In this document: positions 62,325 to 64,000 of the stretch, one piece after another
Layout: the number at the start of each line of letters is the position of its first letter
Numbering within the stretch: the first letter of the stretch is position 1
Translations under genes and position numbers: made by a program
From: an uncultured Lachnospiraceae bacterium
GTDB taxonomy: Bacteria > Bacillota > Clostridia > Lachnospirales > Lachnospiraceae
NCBI GenBank assembly: GCA_934899185.1
Contig: CAKXYI010000003.1
Coordinates: 95,361 to 159,360, forward strand
Length of the DNA: 64,000 nt
Reading direction: 5' to 3'
The notes under the pieces: generated by a model
What the model saw: the letters and a program-made list of their open reading frames with translations, nothing else
Told to the model about the DNA's origin: nothing
The model's database searches: none

Positions 62325-62848
62325 GTTTTCACCTCCAATTCTTCTTCCAAGAGATCCCTTGCACACCGGATACGATATTTGACCAGCGAGAGTTTGATAT
62401 GAAGGATATCCGCGATTTCCCTTTGCTTTAATTCCTGAAAGAAAAATAAAATAGCAACTTCCCGAATGTCGTCCGGCAGATTTTTAACCGCATCTTCGAT
62501 TTCTCTTTGTTTTTCTATTTCCTCGATATCACTTTTACAAGCATCCTGATTCTCCGGCAGCCTATCTATTGGAATGTCTTTTCTTTTTTTGTAATAATTT
62601 TTAACCAGATTTCCGGCAATCGTATATAGATAATTTTTTACTTTTCCATATTCCCGGTATCTATGTAAACTTCCAAAGAAAGAAATAAACACCTCCTGGG
62701 TAAGATCTTCTGCCTCATAAGAGTCATAGATATGTAATCGGCAATATTGATAAATACTGGGGTAATATTTTTTCACCAGGGCAGCACATGCGTCTTCCTC
62801 TCCGTTTCGCGCCTGATTGACCAAAAGGAAATCACTCTGATATTCCAT
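62321..62848 (-). CDS. ECF-type RNA polymerase sigma factor
   Basis: The 175-residue protein has a sigma-70 region 2 (about 10-80; AEDLTQEVFISFFGSLHRYR) with core-binding and -10 recognition parts, and region 4 (about 115-170; LPDDIREVAILFFFQELKQR followed by EIADILHIKLSLVKYRIR) with the HTH for -35 recognition. Region 3 is missing, as in extracytoplasmic-function sigma factors. It overlaps the following membrane-protein gene (ATGA), making a four-gene unit with the ABC genes. A matching ECF-like promoter lies at 62893-62918. Confidence 0.93.
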   Translation of the reverse strand: MEYQSDFLLVNQARNGEEDACAALVKKYYPSIYQYCRLHIYDSYEAEDLTQEVFISFFGSLHRYREYGKVKNYLYTIAGNLVKNYYKKRKDIPIDRLPENQDACKSDIEEIEKQREIEDAVKNLPDDIREVAILFFFQELKQREIADILHIKLSLVKYRIRCARDLLEEELEVKT

Positions 62849-62892
62849 TCACGTTCTCACCTTCTTTCTTTATGTTCTATATACTATAACAA

Positions 62893-62918
62893 GACATTTT
62901 TATAAAAAGTTAGTTTTA
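62893..62918 (-). promoter_or_regulatory. Candidate ECF-type promoter of the sigma factor operon
   Basis: On the minus strand TAAAAC (62918-62913), 16 bases, TGTC (62896-62893). This resembles the AAC...CGTC pattern of several Bacillus ECF promoters. It lies 45 bases before the ATG, so the sigma factor could control its own operon. A TATAGT closer to the gene is an alternative -10 but has no consensus -35. Confidence 0.45.
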
Positions 62919-62927
62919 GGCATAAAA

Positions 62928-62967
62928 ATCCCCCAAAGAATAGAATCACCTCTATTCGTTGGGGGAT
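62928..62967 (-). terminator. Intrinsic terminator of the toxin-antitoxin operon
   Basis: ATCCCCCAACGAATAGA and TCTATTCTTTGGGGGAT pair on the minus strand over 17 positions with one mismatch, followed by TTTTTAT, about 52 bases past the toxin stop. Confidence 0.88.
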
Positions 62968-63019
62968 AAGCATGTTCCATATTAAACTCAAACGTAGCCA
63001 CAGATAAATCATGGGAATT

Positions 63020-63406
63020 TTATTCGTCATCCTCCCAATAATCTATGGATTCCTGTGTTCTTGTCGAAATTCCGAATAGTTTATATATAAATTCTTCTCT
63101 TTCATCAAACATTTCAACGATAATAATTTTGTCTGGCTCTATTCTATAAAAAACATAATTATGACTAACATATAGATATCGATAATCACATTCTATGTTA
63201 TACATTGTAGATACCGCAATTCCTCTTTTTTCAAATTTCTCAAGATCTCTTACTGCATCTGTTATCTTTTTCACTGACTTCTTGGAAACTTCCACTCCAA
63301 AATTTTGTGACAAGTCAGTTTTTAACTGTTTTAATTTTCTCCTTACAATCTGTGAATATTCAATTTTTTCAATACTCTTATACCCCCAGTTCTTCCTCCA
63401 TTTCAT
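63020..63406 (-). CDS. RelE/ParE-family toxin
   Basis: The protein (up to 128 residues) has the RelE/ParE pattern: EYSQIVRRKLKQLKTDL near the start, a helix with KKITDAVRDLEKFEKRG, and the C-terminal strands YRYLYVSHNYVFYRIEPDK and IIIVEMFDEREEFIYKLFGI. Such toxins cut mRNA on the ribosome or inhibit gyrase. The start is unsure: the ATG at 63406 lies 29 bases inside the antitoxin gene without a good ribosome site, while family alignment would begin near residue 12, where only an ATT (63373) is available. It follows the antitoxin gene in the usual order. Confidence 0.85.
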   Translation of the reverse strand: MKWRKNWGYKSIEKIEYSQIVRRKLKQLKTDLSQNFGVEVSKKSVKKITDAVRDLEKFEKRGIAVSTMYNIECDYRYLYVSHNYVFYRIEPDKIIIVEMFDEREEFIYKLFGISTRTQESIDYWEDDE

Positions 63407-63632
63407 CTGCTGAAATCGTTCCTTCCTCCCGTATTGACATCTCTGCCTCATTCAATTGATTCATCAGCGTATAAAGTGCCTTCTGCCTATCTAACTCATC
63501 CAGTTCTTTCATATCAATGATTGCACACTCTCCGTGACCATTTCTTGTAAGATAAACTCGATTACCATATGTGACTTCATTAATCACCGCTGTGTAATTT
63601 CTCAAATCTGAAATAGGTTTTATATTTGGCAT
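63378..63632 (-). CDS. Phd/YefM-family antitoxin
   Basis: The 84-residue protein starts MPNIKPISDLRNYTAVINEV, matching the DNA-binding N-terminal part of Phd/YefM antitoxins, with YLTRNGHGECAIIDMKELDE as the second half of that domain. The C-terminal part (about 45-84) would wrap the toxin. AAGGAG ten bases before the ATG at 63632 supports this start over a long frame reaching 63854. Upstream repeats at 63726-63766 are candidate operators. Confidence 0.92.
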   Translation of the reverse strand: MPNIKPISDLRNYTAVINEVTYGNRVYLTRNGHGECAIIDMKELDELDRQKALYTLMNQLNEAEMSIREEGTISADEMEEELGV

Positions 63633-63725
63633 ATCTACTTCTCCTTTCAAATTGCAAACTCCCTTGTACTCATATATTGTACCTTTTTGCCGCAGATTAT
63701 TCAACATATTCGCAGTGAAATTTAC

Positions 63726-63766
63726 AGCAATTATATCTGCTAAAATGTAATTGCCAGCAATTATAT
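63726..63766 (-). promoter_or_regulatory. Promoter/operator region of the toxin-antitoxin pair
   Basis: AGCAATTATAT occurs twice, at 63726-63736 and 63756-63766, exactly 30 bases apart. The second copy joins TAATTGC to form a palindrome TAATTGC-CA-GCAATTA (63748-63763). On the minus strand each copy contains TATAAT. Binding of the antitoxin here would cover the -10 element. Confidence 0.55.
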
Positions 63767-63778
63767 TTTCACGTGGGT

Positions 63779-63797
63779 ATGGGGACGTAATCCCCAT
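63779..63797. repeat. Perfect inverted repeat upstream of the toxin-antitoxin operator
   Basis: ATGGGGA (63779-63785) and TCCCCAT (63791-63797) around CGTAA. It has no T-run, so it is more likely a protein-binding site than a terminator. Confidence 0.5.
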
Positions 63798-63884
63798 CAA
63801 GTCTGCTACTCGTAAGTAATACAAAATTGTCAAAATGACAATACTGTAATACACGTGTGGATCTTGCTCTGAGATTTCTTCCTC

Positions 63885-64000
63885 TTAGGAGCAATAAGCA
63901 ATGTTTACATCCTGTAAACACTTCAACATCTCTTTCACACAAGTACTTCGATAATCACTTGGTGATATTTTATATCTTTCTTTAAATACTCGGTTAAATG
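63885..64000 (-). CDS. AraC-family transcriptional regulator (C-terminal fragment at window edge)
   Basis: The last 38 codons read FNRVFKERYKISPSDYRS, the end of the second helix-turn-helix of AraC-type regulators (compare the usual F-x-x-x-F-K-x-x-x-G-x-x-P-x-x-Y-R), and then a short tail to a TAA at 63885-63887. The rest lies past the right edge. A perfect palindrome, TGTTTACA-TCC-TGTAAACA (63902-63920), lies inside the tail codons. It is on the same strand as the toxin-antitoxin pair and may be separate from it. Confidence 0.8.
   Translation of the reverse strand, partial: FNRVFKERYKISPSDYRSTCVKEMLKCLQDVNIAYCS

Noticed and set aside
62928..62967. The strong hairpin as a possible small RNA or transposon end
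   Set aside because: It has a U-tract on the minus strand and sits just behind the toxin gene, so a terminator explains it.
63633..63854. An N-terminal extension of the antitoxin
   Set aside because: It would include the operator repeats, and AAGGAG stands before the ATG at 63632.

Overview
The window looks like chromosome from an anaerobic Firmicute of class Clostridia, most likely family Lachnospiraceae. This is inferred from content: an Rnf complex, a biotin-dependent sodium-pumping decarboxylase operon, PolC-type DNA polymerase III, orders such as cmk-ispH-rpsA and rimP-nusA-ylxR-ylxQ-infB-rbfA, the non-mevalonate isoprenoid pathway and strong GGAGG ribosome binding sites. No species can be named from the sequence alone. 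Almost everything lies on the minus strand; only the RNase H-like gene (2975-4063) and one DD-carboxypeptidase (17897-19105) are on the plus strand. No rRNA, CRISPR array or insertion sequence was seen.

Layout, left to right. 1-2786: rnfC-rnfD-rnfG, with rnfG cut by the edge. 4148-9757: an RpiR-type regulator, a flavoprotein, cmk, ispH, rpsA and a lone cheR. 9846-14988: a five-gene operon with two carboxyltransferase subunits, a biotin carrier and the membrane subunits OadB and OadG. 15117-19956: scpA-scpB between two DD-carboxypeptidases, then a subtilisin-like protease. 20036-23739: pnp, rpsO and an NlpC/P60 cell-wall hydrolase. 23872-32049: the rimP-nusA-infB-truB-ribF translation operon, preceded by tRNA-Glu(CTC). 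32316-34575: galE and infC-rpmI-rplT behind an attenuator leader. 34796-35100: a small transcription unit whose reading frame lacks a start codon. 35145-40905: HAD phosphatase, ppk, ppx and pheA. 40975-51558: pyrH-frr-uppS-cdsA-dxr-rseP-ispG-polC. 51578-55381: bactofilin, polysaccharide deacetylase and a chemoreceptor. 55547-64000 is the most accessory part: two transporters with a protease-less Lon-like ATPase, a sigma factor/membrane protein/ABC transporter operon, a toxin-antitoxin pair and the tail of an AraC-type regulator.

How the genes work together. dxr, ispG and ispH supply isoprenoid precursors, uppS turns them into the undecaprenyl carrier, and the carboxypeptidases, deacetylase and NlpC/P60 enzyme act on the wall built with it. 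The Rnf complex and the decarboxylase both couple central metabolism to an ion gradient, which the alanine/sodium symporter could use. Much of the rest is translation machinery.

The strongest unusual signals are regulatory. infC has an AUU start nine bases from a GGAGG site, and its leader can form either a terminator or an antiterminator. The pnp leader folds into a long hairpin. Several promoters are embedded in or next to intrinsic terminators. The sigma factor has a candidate promoter of extracytoplasmic-function type. The best candidates for an undescribed system are the sigma factor/ABC operon at 59488-62848 and the AAA ATPase operon at 55547-59421.
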